64,000 nucleotides of DNA from Saccharospirillaceae bacterium (GTDB taxonomy: Bacteria; Pseudomonadota; Gammaproteobacteria; Pseudomonadales; Oceanobacteraceae): positions 1 through 64,000 of the forward strand of contig JAJOJJ010000041.1 of NCBI GenBank assembly GCA_021208685.1, read 5' to 3'. The notes under the pieces are model-generated. The model was not told the origin of the DNA, searched no databases, and was given only the letters and a program-made list of their open reading frames with translations. A program made the translations under genes and the position numbers. This document shows positions 8,902-15,736 of the stretch, piece by piece; within the stretch, counting starts at the first letter, position 1, and every line of letters starts with the position of its first letter.

Positions 8902-9546
8902 CTATAACGGTTTCAAGTTATATCCATTTTGCTGTAGGTAATTGGCCCTATCATAAATTCTTGCGACCTCAGATTTTATTGGACCAAAAAAGTACTTTTT
9001 CCCCATTAGGACAAGGCATTCTGCTTCTGGGTCCAGAAGTTTAAACAAGTGATAGGCCGGTTCGTCAGCAAGAGTATGATTGCCAATTGCTGAGTCAGGA
9101 AAAAAATGTCCAGCATCATTTTTCAGAAGGTAGTCGTCTAAGTTTTCATCAAAATGTTCCCAGGCGTTCCGTAGATCCCTGTTATGAATAGGTGAGTCTT
9201 CTTCCATACCAAAAGCAGATATTAACTTTTCGCCTCGTTTTTTTCTCAGAGCTGCTTGATAGGGATGGGTTTTGTTTAGCTTGCCCGGATACCAAACCGG
9301 CCAGAAGTATCGAGATAAAGCCGCCGCATGCCCTATTGCCTCTTGTACCAAACTAATTAAGTAGTCTGAATCAGCCTGTTTTTCCTTTGCAAATTCGTAG
9401 TGTTCAAAAGCTTCCAAACATCGGCTAGCTGAATAAATTATCGAATGTATATAAAAAGCGTCGTATGGAGAAAAAATACCGCTGAAATCTTCAACAATTA
9501 TTTTTGCTCTACTTTCCAATTCATCTAATTCAAAGTTTACTGACAT
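8902..9546 (-). CDS. HEPN-like hypothetical protein
   Basis: 214 residues, predominantly helical and acidic. An Arg-x4-His motif (RNAWEH in LRNAWEHFDENLDD) fits the RX4-6H signature of HEPN ribonuclease-fold domains. It is preceded by helices of the expected type (AIGHAAALSRYFWP). Similar LRNxxEHFDERLD proteins are common as uncharacterised cargo in Proteobacteria. No antitoxin-like partner (MNT nucleotidyltransferase) is adjacent. Its position next to an RM system makes a defence role possible but unproven. Function unknown. Confidence 0.6.
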   Translation of the reverse strand: MSVNFELDELESRAKIIVEDFSGIFSPYDAFYIHSIIYSASRCLEAFEHYEFAKEKQADSDYLISLVQEAIGHAAALSRYFWPVWYPGKLNKTHPYQAALRKKRGEKLISAFGMEEDSPIHNRDLRNAWEHFDENLDDYLLKNDAGHFFPDSAIGNHTLADEPAYHLFKLLDPEAECLVLMGKKYFFGPIKSEVARIYDRANYLQQNGYNLKPL

Positions 9547-9570
9547 CTGATATACCTACTAAAACCCCAT

Positions 9571-9718
9571 CGAAAAGCAATCTATTGATACTAAATATTT
9601 GGTCATCGCTCTAAGCATTACCGAAAAGCCACCTAAAAGCGACCGTTGAGTTAAATTCGAGCCCAACGAACAAACCGCACCCCAAAGACAAGCACTGAAA
9701 AGCAACCCAAAAGCAACT
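9571..9718 (+). repeat. Degenerate GAAAAGC-type direct repeats in a 348-bp non-coding stretch
   Basis: Copies: CGAAAAGCAATC (9571), CGAAAAGCCACCTAAAAGC (9622) and TGAAAAGCAACCCAAAAGC (9696). The last two share the double core GAAAAGCNACCNAAAAGC. They lie in the gap 9547-9894, which otherwise holds only a G/C-rich hairpin at 9834-9849. Could be protein-binding iterons. Confidence 0.5.
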
Positions 9719-9833
9719 TTACGATGTACTTGACGCCTCTATCTGTTTGATTAATATATAAAGTGTTTTTGGTAGCTGGCCTTCAAACAGCATTCTGCAA
9801 AACTAAGGCGATTGCCTTCATTTCTTAACCCTC

Positions 9834-9849
9834 AGGGGGACTGCCCCCT
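9834..9849 (+). other. Small G/C hairpin upstream of a short gene
   Basis: AGGGGG / CCCCCT with a 4-nt loop, just upstream of the Shine-Dalgarno of the gene at 9895. Similar CCTCAGGGG hairpins recur at 13024. Confidence 0.45.
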
Positions 9850-9894
9850 ATGGGCATTCCTCCGTCTATAACAATCTCCCCGGAGGAAAATCAG

Positions 9895-10170
9895 ATGTTT
9901 ATCATCATTATGCTTGCAGCGTTATGCTGCTGCCTGTGCTTGTGTATTGCACAAGTTAACAGGCTTCCATACCGCGATTTTGCTCAAAGCAATGTCGTGT
10001 CCTTGGTACTCGATTCCGAGCAGCCAAACCAAAGAGGACCACCCTCAACATCAGGACGAGTGTTGGAATACCCAACTTGCTCGATGCTCCACCCCGTCTC
10101 TGTCGCCGTAGGCGTAAACAGAGACGGGGGTAGAGCCCCCGACGGAAGCCTTGAGCCTCAAGGGCTCTAG
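9895..10170 (+). CDS. Small Cys-rich membrane-anchored hypothetical protein
   Basis: 91 residues. A good ribosome-binding site (CCGGAGGAAAATCAG) precedes the ATG. The first 20 residues form a hydrophobic, Cys-rich segment (IIIMLAALCCCLCLCIA), a probable membrane anchor or signal. The rest is low-complexity and overlaps strong hairpins at 10092-10167, so the 3' part may not be a conserved protein. No family recognised. Confidence 0.4.
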   Translation: MFIIIMLAALCCCLCLCIAQVNRLPYRDFAQSNVVSLVLDSEQPNQRGPPSTSGRVLEYPTCSMLHPVSVAVGVNRDGGRAPDGSLEPQGL

Positions 10171-10311
10171 GCTTTCGCACCGCGCACGAATGTGCGCGAA
10201 CAATACCGCCTTCGGCGGTTGGCGCGCTTCGCGCTTTCCTTTCCAAAGAATGACACGACGACACTAGCCGGATCTGTTGGCAGTTTGTTCCGACGGGACA
10301 AACCAGCCAAC
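10092..10311 (+). other. Hairpin-dense region upstream of mpsA-like gene: candidate oriT
   Basis: Consecutive stem-loops: 10092-10129 (CCCCGTCTCTGT / ACAGAGACGGGG, enclosing CGCC/GGCG), 10131-10167 (TAGAGCCC / GGGCTCTA, enclosing CCTTGA/TCAAGG), 10186-10200 (GCGCAC/GTGCGC), 10207-10219 (CCGCC/GGCGG), 10222-10234 (GCGCG/CGCGC) and 10276-10311 (GTTGGC..GTTTGTTCC / GGGACAAAC..GCCAAC). In SGI1 the oriT lies just upstream of mpsA; the position here is equivalent. No nick site can be assigned by eye. Confidence 0.5.
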
Positions 10312-10531
10312 GGAACGAGAATTTCGCTCCATAGCGGTGCTGTTCGTACTAAATGACCGTGGGCAACGGGTTATCTGTCCTATGACCAGGCGAGATCCTG
10401 AAACCAGCAATTTATGGTGAGTTGTTGGGTTGGCCTTAGCATGCGGAGCTAATAAAAAACTGCGTATCACCTACCAATGTTTACGAAAAGGCCAACGACA
10501 AACTGATTAACACGATTATGAGGATCACACG

Positions 10532-11497
10532 ATGCGCTCAGAGCGAGCCAATCCGGAAGCGCGTAATTTCGGCCTCAAAAGTCGCGATATGGGCAAGGCA
10601 GGCCTTAACGCACTGAAGGAAGGTATGAGGAGCTTCCAATCCATAGCTACTATTCATGACCGATGGAGCGTTTTTAGCGCCTGGATTAAGTCAGAACAGG
10701 GCATAAAGGATATGCGGGATATAGAAAAGGCTCATTTGGTTGCTTATGCGGCGCATCTTAATGATCGCTACGAGCGGGGAGAAATCGCGCCATCCACTGC
10801 GCAGAACTACCTGAGCGCAGTGAATCGGGTGATGGAGATTGCGCGTGGCGACCGACAGGTACGTGTAGATCCTGTCTCCGAGGGGGGACTTCCAAAGCGC
10901 TCAGGTATCGCCACTGGCGACCGAAGTGTTTCGGAAGCTTCCCATAATGCCGCAATGGAGGCAGCCTCCGAGCGCCTTGGGGCTTTACTGGAACTACAGC
11001 GTAATTTTGGTCTTCGGTTCGAGGAATCGGCCAAGCTGGATGCTGCGAGGGCACTAAAAGAGGCCAAGAAAACCGGCTCCGTGATCATAAAAGATGGTAC
11101 CAAAGGGGGCCGGGCGCGCACTGTTCCGATCACCAGTGATGCTCAAATTACGGCACTCCAGCGAGCCGCCGCCATACAGGATGGCCGCAGCATGATTCCT
11201 ACCGAGCAGAGTTATCGCGAATTCCGGCAAGGAGCCTACCGGGAGATTGGCCGTCAGCCAGTCAATTTCCATGGCGAACGGCATCATTACGCTCAAACGC
11301 GCTACAAAACTTTAATGCGTGCTGATTGCCCGGTAAAAGCAGGTGTTAAACATGGGCGAGAGCACTATGAATATTTAGCCAAAGAACTTGGAGTCTCAGT
11401 AGCTCACGCCAAAATGCTGGATAAAGAAATCAGATCTGAAGTGGCTTTGGAATTGGGTCACGGTCGCATCGATGTGACCAATAGTTATTTGGGGTAA
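10532..11497 (+). CDS. mpsA: Tyrosine-recombinase-like mobilisation protein, MpsA-like
   Basis: 321 residues; Shine-Dalgarno TGAGGATC upstream. The N-terminal SAM-like core-binding part is residues about 30-110. The catalytic half shows Arg (NFGLRFEES), Lys (DGTKGGRART), His-x2-Arg (FHGERHHYAQ), His (LELGHGRIDV) and a terminal Tyr (TNSYLG), so a full tyrosine-recombinase set is present. It sits far from the att sites, and the island has a separate Int. In SGI1 the equivalent gene (S020, mpsA) encodes an atypical mobilisation protein related to tyrosine recombinases; the assignment here rests on synteny and this fold. It is followed directly by an mpsB-like gene. Confidence 0.7.
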   Translation: MRSERANPEARNFGLKSRDMGKAGLNALKEGMRSFQSIATIHDRWSVFSAWIKSEQGIKDMRDIEKAHLVAYAAHLNDRYERGEIAPSTAQNYLSAVNRVMEIARGDRQVRVDPVSEGGLPKRSGIATGDRSVSEASHNAAMEAASERLGALLELQRNFGLRFEESAKLDAARALKEAKKTGSVIIKDGTKGGRARTVPITSDAQITALQRAAAIQDGRSMIPTEQSYREFRQGAYREIGRQPVNFHGERHHYAQTRYKTLMRADCPVKAGVKHGREHYEYLAKELGVSVAHAKMLDKEIRSEVALELGHGRIDVTNSYLG

Positions 11498-11500
11498 TTG

Positions 11501-11797
11501 ATGGAAAAATGGGTAAGAGAAAGAAGCCATGTTTATGTGCGGCATGGAGGGAAAACGGCTCGGCGAGCTATGGTGAAAAGGCTAATTGCGGCTCTAAACG
11601 ATATTGCCGCCAATGAAAAAGGAGTCAACGCACCATCGCAAATTGGAAGAGCTCATATCCACCGGTATTACACTAGGCATCAAGGATTGAGTACCACGAC
11701 ATTACGGGATCATTTTTATGCGTTCCGACTCTTGTGGGAATTACTTAACCGTCCCGGAGAGCCTCCACGCCCAAAAAACACCGGCTCTGCTGATTAA
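11501..11797 (+). CDS. mpsB: Small core-binding-domain protein, MpsB-like
   Basis: 98 residues starting 3 bp after the mpsA-like stop, so probably translationally coupled. It resembles only the N-terminal SAM-like domain of tyrosine recombinases (AMVKRLIAALNDIAA, GLSTTTLRDHFYAFRLLWELL) and has no catalytic part. In SGI1 mpsB (S019) is the accessory partner of MpsA required for transfer. Assignment by position and size. Confidence 0.6.
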   Translation: MEKWVRERSHVYVRHGGKTARRAMVKRLIAALNDIAANEKGVNAPSQIGRAHIHRYYTRHQGLSTTTLRDHFYAFRLLWELLNRPGEPPRPKNTGSAD

Positions 11798-12148
11798 AAG
11801 CCATCTATGCCTATGTCATATTCCTTAATCAGACCTTCCGTTCGCCGCATTACCGTTTGTAATTACCGTATTACCATAATTATCGTAATTACGATAAAAA
11901 GCAGGTGGAATGGGGACTTCTGCATAATAAAATAGCTCCAGTATTGTCTAATTGTGCCCAAAAAGGGCCAATACAGCGCGTGTCGATTCAGAAATGAGCT
12001 GTTAAATTTGAATCAACTTCAGCCCCGTGCTGAGTATGTGCGATAGCTGGTCGCCAAAAACAAACAGCATTTTATCAATTTATCCCGTAACCGGGGTTCA
12101 CCGGTTATGCGGTGTAACCCCTTCAATTCCAACTAATTGGAGGTGTTT
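11798..12148 (+). promoter_or_regulatory. Intergenic region with AcaCD/SgaCD-type operator and long structured leader
   Basis: 351 bp without a gene. It holds an AT-rich inverted-repeat stretch (about 11862-11897, TTACCATAATTATCGTAAT), the operator-like TGCCCAAAAAGGGCCA at 11955-11970, and a hairpin at 12093-12120 (GGGGTTCACCG / CGGTGTAACCCC with one bulge) just before the next gene. The leader downstream of the operator is about 180 nt, longer than at the other operators. Confidence 0.55.
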
Positions 12149-12466
12149 ATGTACTTTTCTACGTTCGTTTTGATCATGATTGTTACCGTGGGCGTTATTG
12201 CTTTCGGGGCTACCATTGTCGCCAAACTACTAAATAAGGCTTCGATTCTTGCATATCGATCATTGAGAAAAACGCGGCCCGTACGGGTCGTCAGTCCATT
12301 GGTAACTAATAGCAGTTCATTGTGTGGTGAATGGTTGAAAGCTACCTCCGGTAGCAATCAACCCGGAGTCTCCGATGCTGTCGAATGCGCTCCGCTTGAG
12401 GGTGAGCTGGTTGCTGAACGCGCTGTAATAGGTTCCACCAGGAAATTATTGTCAGCTCAAAGATGA
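12149..12466 (+). CDS. Small membrane protein, unknown function
   Basis: 105 residues from the ATG at 12149, which has TTGGAGGTGTTT upstream; an upstream TTG is less likely. A single N-terminal transmembrane segment (FVLIMIVTVGVIAFGATIVAKLL) is followed by a basic, then hydrophilic cytoplasmic tail. It is the first of a series of short island genes separated by hairpins. No family recognised. Confidence 0.6.
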   Translation: MYFSTFVLIMIVTVGVIAFGATIVAKLLNKASILAYRSLRKTRPVRVVSPLVTNSSSLCGEWLKATSGSNQPGVSDAVECAPLEGELVAERAVIGSTRKLLSAQR

Positions 12467-12476
12467 GGGAGATTTG

Positions 12477-12662
12477 ATGTATCGACTGATTCTAACAAAC
12501 CAAAAAAAGCGAACGCGAGAGTATCAGCCTTCTGATGCTGGTTATAGGGCAGCTCTCAAAGCCACGCGCAAGTTTTTGGAACAAAACCCCCAGGGAAATG
12601 CAGTGCTTTATGGGCATGGTGTTTGTGAGTCCTTCACTATACGCAACATGCCTGAAGTCTAA
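12477..12662 (+). CDS. Small basic hypothetical protein
   Basis: 61 residues; ATG at 12477 preceded by GAGGGAGATTT, 10 bp after the previous gene. Sequence begins MYRLILTNQKKRTREYQ and has one helix-forming middle (YRAALKATRKFLEQ). Unknown function; a strong hairpin follows. Confidence 0.6.
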   Translation: MYRLILTNQKKRTREYQPSDAGYRAALKATRKFLEQNPQGNAVLYGHGVCESFTIRNMPEV

Positions 12663-12677
12663 TCCCTAATTAAATAA

Positions 12678-12704
12678 CCCAACCGGGTGCTTCGCCCGGT
12701 TGGG
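12678..12704 (+). terminator. Strong hairpin after short cargo genes
   Basis: CCCAACCGGG / CCCGGTTGGG, 10-bp perfect stem with a 7-nt loop. No clear T run follows; possible terminator/attenuator. Confidence 0.6.
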
Positions 12705-12739
12705 CTAAGTCCCGGCTATTAAACTCTTGGAGAATTAAA

Positions 12740-13009
12740 ATGTTGGGACAAAATCAAACTGATATCCATCAATTCGATGTGTGTGGCCGAGTGTATTACC
12801 GCGAGATTAATTACACCGGGAAAGAAGGCGAGTTGGTGGCAGAAACGGTGGAGGCCTTATCCCATGATGAGGCAGAAACCGTGTTTCGAAACAATCTCGT
12901 TGAACATGCACGTCAGTTCAACCTGACCGTGGACCGCGTCGAAATCACTTTCACTATCGATTTGACGATTGCTGAAAGTGATAGCGATGAACCGTTCTTG
13001 GTCCATTAA
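12740..13009 (+). CDS. Small acidic hypothetical protein
   Basis: 89 residues; CTTGGAGAATTAAA precedes the ATG. Contains alternating beta-type segments (CGRVYYREINYTG, RVEITFTIDLTIA) and an acidic C-terminus. No recognised family. It lies between two strong hairpins, so it may be its own transcription unit. Confidence 0.6.
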   Translation: MLGQNQTDIHQFDVCGRVYYREINYTGKEGELVAETVEALSHDEAETVFRNNLVEHARQFNLTVDRVEITFTIDLTIAESDSDEPFLVH

Positions 13010-13023
13010 TCGCAAAACCCTCA

Positions 13024-13046
13024 GGGGAAGCCCTGGGGGCTTCCCC
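13024..13046 (+). terminator. Strong hairpin, terminator/attenuator
   Basis: GGGGAAGCCC / GGGCTTCCCC with a 3-nt loop, directly after the 89-residue protein gene and before the Shine-Dalgarno of the next. Confidence 0.6.
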
Positions 13047-13068
13047 TCCTGCTATTTATGGAGGAAAA

Positions 13069-13260
13069 ATGGAAGAGACAGCCACAATCACTACTGAGTT
13101 ATCTGATCGCCATGCCTGGGCTTTGGCTCAACTCGTCAAGCGCATCGGCTGGAACGAAGTTCGGATCAATGCGGCGGATGACGACGATGCGTATCTGATG
13201 AGAGAGGCTTTATCTGCATTGCAGAAGAGTCTTGCTGAATCGGGATATGCACCTCGGTAA
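13069..13260 (+). CDS. Small protein of the plasmid/ICE-associated LSDxxAWALAQ type
   Basis: 63 residues; TGGAGGAAAA upstream of the ATG. The pattern ELSDRHAWALAQLVKRIGWNEVR, DDAYLMREALSALQKSLAESGYAPR resembles a widespread small protein family of plasmids and integrative elements (I believe DUF7706). Function not established. Confidence 0.65.
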   Translation: MEETATITTELSDRHAWALAQLVKRIGWNEVRINAADDDDAYLMREALSALQKSLAESGYAPR

Positions 13261-13283
13261 AAACTCTACCAGAACGCTGGGAT

Positions 13284-13298
13284 TGTCCAAAATGGGCA
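13284..13298 (+). promoter_or_regulatory. AcaCD/SgaCD-type operator
   Basis: TGTCCAAAATGGGCA, 14 of 15 to the consensus TGCCCAAAWTGGGCA, followed by a TCCAG motif. It lies 77 bp before the start at 13375. Confidence 0.6.
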
Positions 13299-13374
13299 GA
13301 TCCAGCGTCTTTGCAGAGCCAATTGGATTGATATTATTTATCCAATTTAACAACCCTTCGAAAGGAGAATGAAA

Positions 13375-13812
13375 ATGACTAAATGTGATCATGTTAATAT
13401 TGAAAACATGAAGAAAGCTGTTCAAGCATTGGACCGCGCAATTGATGCTGATATTGATGAACAGGTCGTTCAAGCACTTGAATCGGAAGATGTTATTGAT
13501 ATTGGTGTCATTGTTGATAAAAACGGAAATCCTGGCACTGGTAATGGCTTGCCGTTTGATGTCTACACCTGTAAGGATGATGCTACTTTGGTCGCTGCGG
13601 CGCTAAATGAGGTAGATACTTTCCTGCTGTCGCTTACTGATAACCCAGCCCTGCAGGAACGTCGTTCTGATTATCAGGTTCAACAAGACACAATCCTCGC
13701 CCTTGTTAACAATTTTACCGATGTTGATTTGGAGCTTGTACCAAGCTTAGTGGTAAGTAATATCCAAGAAGCTAAACGGGAGCTTGAGGACGCTATACAA
13801 CGTTTGTCGTAA
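13375..13812 (+). CDS. Acidic hypothetical protein under operator control
   Basis: 145 residues from the ATG at 13375, chosen because AAGGAG lies 8 bp upstream; an ATG at 13369 would be too close to it. Strongly acidic and mostly helical (VQALDRAIDADIDEQVVQALE, ELEDAIQRLS). Acidic small proteins on mobile elements are sometimes DNA mimics or anti-defence proteins, but nothing here proves that. No family recognised. A perfect hairpin terminator follows. Confidence 0.65.
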   Translation: MTKCDHVNIENMKKAVQALDRAIDADIDEQVVQALESEDVIDIGVIVDKNGNPGTGNGLPFDVYTCKDDATLVAAALNEVDTFLLSLTDNPALQERRSDYQVQQDTILALVNNFTDVDLELVPSLVVSNIQEAKRELEDAIQRLS

Positions 13813-13840
13813 TAGCTACTTTAGTTCGACCGGAACAATC

Positions 13841-13865
13841 AAAGGGCCAGCTCGTCTGGCCCTTT
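13841..13865. terminator. Bidirectional terminator between convergent genes
   Basis: AAAGGGCCAG / CTGGCCCTTT, 10-bp perfect stem with a 5-nt loop, with an A-rich and a T-rich edge. It separates the 13375 gene from the short minus-strand gene ending at 13867. Confidence 0.85.
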
Positions 13866-13866
13866 G

Positions 13867-14025
13867 CTACTTATGGGGATAGGAATCTACTGAGTCGGTT
13901 TCATTATCCTGCTTGGCCGTTGCTTGCTCATCCAAGAGGCGGAGCATCTCTGATGCCTTGCGTCTGGCCTCGGCTACAATTTCTGGCTTCTCCTGCTCCA
14001 AGATCTGGTCTAGTGTTTTTGCCAC
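13867..14025 (-). CDS. 52-residue helical protein
   Basis: GTG start at 14025. The protein begins MAKTLDQILEQEKPEIVAE and continues as one long amphipathic helix (ARRKASEMLRLLDEQ) with an acidic tail. This N-terminus resembles small antitoxin/regulator-like proteins of mobile elements. It ends exactly at the shared bidirectional terminator, which supports it as a real gene. Function unknown. Confidence 0.6.
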   Translation of the reverse strand: MAKTLDQILEQEKPEIVAEARRKASEMLRLLDEQATAKQDNETDSVDSYPHK

Positions 14026-14090
14026 TGGTAAATCTCGCTAGTTTAGTTAGACTCTAAGTATATAAGGTTTTACAAGAGAGGTTCAGTTCC

Positions 14091-14201
14091 GTGGATGCCT
14101 TTACTATTGCAATGTTAAGTTTGCTCGCATTTTTTACCATTGTGACGTTCGGAAGTTTGTATTTATACAACAAACACAATCAAAACCGCTCTGATCAATA
14201 A
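14091..14201 (+). CDS. 36-residue single-pass membrane peptide
   Basis: GTG start, with AAGAGAGG 9 bp upstream. One transmembrane helix (AMLSLLAFFTIVTFGSLYLY), then a short hydrophilic tail (NKHNQNRSDQ). Stop at 14199-14201. It lies in a 217-bp gap between minus-strand genes. Composition is clearly protein-like, but no homologue is known to me. Confidence 0.45.
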   Translation: MDAFTIAMLSLLAFFTIVTFGSLYLYNKHNQNRSDQ

Positions 14202-14243
14202 ATATATGTGTATTAAACGGCCCTGTTATCAATGCTGAATAAT

Positions 14244-14639
14244 TCAGCAACAAACTGGTATTTTTACTGTCTCAATTAGATGATCGGACATAGCGTTAAT
14301 TTCCTCATCGTCTAGCTTCGGGGCAAACAGGGGCGTTCCCCAGAATTGAACCTGTGGATAGTCTGAAAGCCTAAATACTCCATGCGGCCATCGGTCCTCG
14401 TCACCCAACCACCGGCGTAAAGTCAGATCTATACCCCATCCATCCTTTAGCTCTATCCAGCAATGCGGATTGATTTGTGTCTTGCTATGTACTGTTTCAA
14501 CAAACCCTACTCTGCACTGATGTGGAATGTCTGATTTGGCTAGAATGTTGCTGATCACGTAAGTCATCACATCACAACTGGCTTTTGAATCCTCCAGATT
14601 TAGCAAAGCCAGTTCCAGTTCTTCATGCCACAGACTCAT
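14244..14639 (-). CDS. Transglutaminase-like cysteine protein
   Basis: 131 residues. The order Cys (near residue 22, KASCDVMTYVISNIL), then IPHQCRVGFVE, then His-x-Trp (PHCWIELKDGWG) and Asp (IDLTLRRW) is the Cys-His-Asp core of the transglutaminase/NlpC-like fold in reduced form. The function is therefore probably peptide- or amide-bond cleavage or transfer. No signal peptide, so cytoplasmic unless exported otherwise. Its ATG overlaps the stop of the upstream lipoprotein gene (ATGA), so the two work together. Not recognised as an SGI1 core gene. Confidence 0.65.
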   Translation of the reverse strand: MSLWHEELELALLNLEDSKASCDVMTYVISNILAKSDIPHQCRVGFVETVHSKTQINPHCWIELKDGWGIDLTLRRWLGDEDRWPHGVFRLSDYPQVQFWGTPLFAPKLDDEEINAMSDHLIETVKIPVCC

Positions 14640-15493
14640 TGTGCCTTCCTAAATAGCAATTGCTGGCCTTTTTCATAGATAACTGGATATGGTAAAGCTT
14701 TGCCATCCTGGAACACACTATTGGGCGGGAAATACATGACTGCCCATTCCGGCAGCGCTCGGCTCGTACTTTTGTAAAAATCGTCCATTGGAAATGATTT
14801 CACGTCGCTGACCTGGGTGAAAATCAATCGAGAATATTTGGTTGTGTTATTAGCGGCCAGATTAAAGCTATCAATATTACCACTGCCCACAAAGGCTGGT
14901 GTTTTCCAAGGATTCGGCATTGTAACGTTGTATGCAATTACGCAGTTTGAGCCATCACAGCCAAATTGTGGAGCCATTACTGCCCACATAATTAAGGGGT
15001 TTCCATCAATCTTGGGCGCTGTACTTTCCACTATTTTAGTTAAATCCAGGTTCATAGATTTCGCGGCTACCGCAACGGCATTATCAATTAGGTTTATATA
15101 GTTGCTATAAGCATCTTCTGAGGATTTAGCCATTGATGCAGGCATCCATGCCATCAAACTTGGCCTAGCGGATGGGTTATCCGGTGATGTAAGAATGCTT
15201 GCAGTGTTAAACATGAGAGTTTGCTGACCGTTCAATCCTCTTAATGGTGCATCAAGCGATGAGGCCAGGCTTGTGACATTTAGCGCTTTCATCAATAGAG
15301 ACTGTTTATATGAGTTCCACCCATCTTCTGAGTCTCTCAGATCTTGGTCATAAATACCCCCAGCTCTTGCCAAGTTTAGCGCTCTGGACATCTCTGGATT
15401 ATAGGATTTTGGGGTTGTAGCACAGCCTGCGAGCATAATGGCGGCGAACAGGGCTGTAGCTGAACTTACGGAAGTTGACATATTCATTTTCAT
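14636..15493 (-). CDS. Lipoprotein of unknown function
   Basis: 285 residues with a signal peptide ending in the lipobox LAGC (residues 21-24), so lipid-anchored. GAGGAGC lies upstream of the ATG at 15493. The mature part has no family I recognise; segments such as CDGSNCVIAYNVTMPNPW hint at an exported Cys pair. It is divergently transcribed from traH and followed without gap by the transglutaminase-like gene. A role at the cell envelope during mating, or in surface exclusion, is conceivable but unproven. Confidence 0.65.
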   Translation of the reverse strand: MKMNMSTSVSSATALFAAIMLAGCATTPKSYNPEMSRALNLARAGGIYDQDLRDSEDGWNSYKQSLLMKALNVTSLASSLDAPLRGLNGQQTLMFNTASILTSPDNPSARPSLMAWMPASMAKSSEDAYSNYINLIDNAVAVAAKSMNLDLTKIVESTAPKIDGNPLIMWAVMAPQFGCDGSNCVIAYNVTMPNPWKTPAFVGSGNIDSFNLAANNTTKYSRLIFTQVSDVKSFPMDDFYKSTSRALPEWAVMYFPPNSVFQDGKALPYPVIYEKGQQLLFRKAQ

Positions 15494-15619
15494 TTAAAGC
15501 TCCTCTTTTAGAAATAGAGTGCCATTGGTTTGTGAAAATGCAACAAGGGTTAAGTAAAACTTTTTAAAAATCATAAGTTTGTACTGACGTGACAAAGTTA
15601 CCGACATTATTCAATGATT

Positions 15620-15639
15620 AACTTTCACATGTGAAAGTT
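15620..15639. promoter_or_regulatory. 20-bp perfect palindrome, copy 1 (upstream of traH)
   Basis: AACTTTCACATGTGAAAGTT, identical to 27929-27948. It lies 10 bp before the operator at 15650, within the lipoprotein/traH divergent region. Confidence 0.7.
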
Positions 15640-15649
15640 TTATTTGGAC

Positions 15650-15664
15650 TGCCCAAATTGGACA
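15650..15664 (+). promoter_or_regulatory. AcaCD/SgaCD-type operator of traH-traG
   Basis: TGCCCAAATTGGACA, one base off the palindromic consensus TGCCCAAAWTGGGCA, ending 72 bp before the traH start. Confidence 0.65.
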
Positions 15665-15736
15665 GTTTGGGAGTTCGGTTTGTACTCATTTGCTCGGTAG
15701 GCTTTCGGGTGACACGAAACCTATTGGAGCAACAGT

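Noticed and set aside
15620..15639. CRP-binding site
   Set aside because: CRP sites are TGTGA-N6-TCACA; here the half-sites are in the reverse order (TCACATGTGA).
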